From Paenibacillus rubinfantis (GTDB taxonomy: Bacteria; Bacillota; Bacilli; Paenibacillales; Paenibacillaceae): a DNA stretch of 64,000 nucleotides. Positions 62,518 through 64,000 of this stretch are shown one piece after another. Where the stretch lies: contig NZ_LN909065.1 in NCBI RefSeq assembly GCF_001486505.1, positions 124,001 to 188,000 of the forward strand, written 5' to 3'. Position numbers and translations under genes: made by a program. Numbering within the stretch: position 1 is the stretch's first letter; the number at the start of each line of letters is the position of its first letter. Below the pieces are notes generated by a model. It was not told where the DNA came from. It did not search any database and was given only the letters and a program-made list of their open reading frames with translations.

Positions 62518-64000
62518 TTACCGGCTGTTATAACGCTCCAGCGCCGCGGTCTGGATCTCGATCGCCCGGTCCAGGCGAAGCGACTTCATTTTCTCCACAT
62601 AGCTCTCGAACTGGTCCACGGATTCATCGCCTAAAATAATTTTGATCGTCATCTCATCCACCAGCGTGTTCATGTCGTTCATGATCGCCGCATATTCCGA
62701 GCTTTCCTCGGGCGTTGGCGTAATCGGCGGCAACTGGTATTTCGCTGCATCGGTATTCTTCCAGATTTCGATGGCATCCCGCTGGGTTTGCAGGGCGAAG
62801 AACTGCTCCGCATACCGCTTATCTTGCACAAACGGGCCATTGTAGCTGCCGCGGGCGTATAACGAGATCGCTTGCGCCGGTGCCAGTTTATCCGGATTTT
62901 TCATCAGAAGGTCGGTGTATTTCGGATAGCCGTCCACCATCTCGTAGCTGACGCCTTCCTCCCCGAAGTTGAAGAACATATGCCCTTCCTCGCTGTACCC
63001 GTAATCGAGCATCTGGACCGCCAGTTCCGGATTCTTCGCCGCCGTCGTAATCGCAACCGTACCTTCGGACGAGTACGCTTGGTTACGTTGGCCGAATTTA
63101 GGCTTATCCCCTTTATTCAGCACCGGATAAGGGGTCGCCACCAGCACCGCTTTCGGATCGTTTGCCTCGATCAAAGGCTGCCATTTCCCCATCCCGCCGC
63201 CAGCATTGCCGATCGTGGCACCTGTAGCTCCGGAAGCGAGATTGCTGTCCAGCGCTTTACCGTCCACCGTCGCGATATTTTTATCGAGCAGCCCTTCCTT
63301 ATACCAGGATTGGAACAATCTTAAATACTCCTTAAACCCAGGTTCCGCGGGACCAAACTTGATCTTGCCGTCCTCTTGGTAAAAGCCCTGGATCACCCCA
63401 AACGCACCAAGGAACGCCCCGTTGTAGGATTCATTAAAGAAGCGCGGCTTGCTGACCATCGAGAGCGGAGCGGTTGCCCCCTTCTTCTCTTTGAACGCCT
63501 TTAACGTTGCGGTCCACTCGTCGATCGTTTCCGGCACCGGCAGTCCCAGGTCATCCAGCCAATCCTTGCGGATCATCGGTCCCTGGAAGACCCGCAGATA
63601 TTCGTCACCCCGAATGAACGGAAACACATAGTAGCTGCCGCTGTCGGTTTTCACCATTTTATCGATATCGGGATTATCCTGCAGATATTTCTTAAGGTTC
63701 GGCGCGTGCTTGTCGATCAGGTCGTTCAGGCGCAAAATATACCCGTCGCTGATCGCTTTCTCCGGTCCGCCGGGAAAACTCATGAAATTGTATTCGATCA
63801 TATCCGGCAAATCGCCCGACGCGAGCATCACGTTTAGCGCTTCACGGCCTTGGCCGGCGGGCGGGGCCAGAAATTCAAGCGGTACCCCGGTATTCTCCTG
63901 CCATTTCTTGAAAAAAGGGACGTCTTGGTGCGTGTTTTTGACGCCAACCAAATTCCCGGTCAGCTCCCCCCAATACGTTAGCGTCGTATCGGTTTGGATC
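62518..64000 (-). CDS. Extracellular solute-binding protein (LplA type), 5' end beyond window
   Basis: At least 493 residues; the signal peptide and start lie beyond position 64000. The visible part begins IQTDTTLTYWGELTGNLVGV and runs through VPFFKKWQENTGVPLEFL, IEYNFMSFPGGPEKAISDGYILRLNDL, and FQGPMIRKDWLDDLGLPVPE to LDRAIEIQTAALERYNSR. The pattern is that of the large LplA-type binding proteins of Paenibacillus. It is the first gene of the LplABC-GH88 transcript seen here and a paralogue of the protein at 55152. Confidence 0.9.
   Translation of the reverse strand, partial: IQTDTTLTYWGELTGNLVGVKNTHQDVPFFKKWQENTGVPLEFLAPPAGQGREALNVMLASGDLPDMIEYNFMSFPGGPEKAISDGYILRLNDLIDKHAPNLKKYLQDNPDIDKMVKTDSGSYYVFPFIRGDEYLRVFQGPMIRKDWLDDLGLPVPETIDEWTATLKAFKEKKGATAPLSMVSKPRFFNESYNGAFLGAFGVIQGFYQEDGKIKFGPAEPGFKEYLRLFQSWYKEGLLDKNIATVDGKALDSNLASGATGATIGNAGGGMGKWQPLIEANDPKAVLVATPYPVLNKGDKPKFGQRNQAYSSEGTVAITTAAKNPELAVQMLDYGYSEEGHMFFNFGEEGVSYEMVDGYPKYTDLLMKNPDKLAPAQAISLYARGSYNGPFVQDKRYAEQFFALQTQRDAIEIWKNTDAAKYQLPPITPTPEESSEYAAIMNDMNTLVDEMTIKIILGDESVDQFESYVEKMKSLRLDRAIEIQTAALERYNSR

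Overview
The window looks like a chromosome segment of a Gram-positive, spore-forming member of the Paenibacillaceae, most likely a Paenibacillus. The reasons are the Bacillus-type order of core genes (cotE, mutS, mutL, miaA, hfq, spoVK, hflX, ynbB, glnR, glnA), a divergent yneA/lexA pair with SOS boxes, several Lpl-type sugar importers with large lipoprotein binding proteins, and a long membrane-anchored AraC regulator. Nearly all genes lie on the minus strand. All calls come from reading the sequence and translations by eye; no database search was possible.

Positions 1-4770: the first codons of a methionine synthase (metH) run off the left edge. Then come a FixH/YtkA-like lipoprotein, a HAD hydrolase, a small membrane protein and a DUF896 protein, followed by divergent yneA and lexA sharing five SOS boxes, a possible 51-residue protein and a cupin protein. 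Positions 4770-9225 hold hflX-ynbB-glnR-glnA, with two GlnR boxes placed at the glnR promoter. Positions 9243-9700 carry 2.5 copies of a 182-bp tandem repeat that supplies the stop codon of spoVK. Positions 9696-25570 hold spoVK, ydcF, a DUF402 phosphatase, a class A penicillin-binding protein, a palindromic repeat element, hfq, miaA, a methyltransferase, mutL, an intergenic minisatellite, mutS, a COOH-NH2 ligase-like protein, cotE and a DUF939 exporter.

Positions 25686-34330: an NMT1/sulfonate-type ABC importer, an M32 carboxypeptidase, a plus-strand trio (YqkB-like Fe-S protein, beta-carbonic anhydrase, MalY-type lyase) and a DrrAB-type ABC exporter. Positions 34420-36880 hold a methyltransferase, a glycosyltransferase and a GT-D type glycosyltransferase, probably for surface glycans. 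Positions 36904-38843 hold an ABC-F ATPase behind a leader with a 31-codon peptide and two hairpins followed by T-runs, the layout of antibiotic-inducible attenuation. A solitary MurE and an MFS efflux protein follow.

Positions 41877-49215: an eight-gene operon with a polyamine/iron-type ABC importer, a LacI regulator, a glycerophosphodiester phosphodiesterase and a CehA/McbA PHP hydrolase whose usual N-terminal beta domain is a separate gene; a double palindrome upstream is a good operator candidate. Positions 49308-51208 are a group II intron, probably class IIC, sitting just behind a transcription terminator. From 51209 to the right edge is a polysaccharide-use locus: a TIM-barrel glycosidase-like protein, a pectate-lyase-like secreted protein, an AraC membrane regulator translationally coupled to an orphan binding protein, a GH88 hydrolase and an LplABC importer whose binding protein is cut by the window end.
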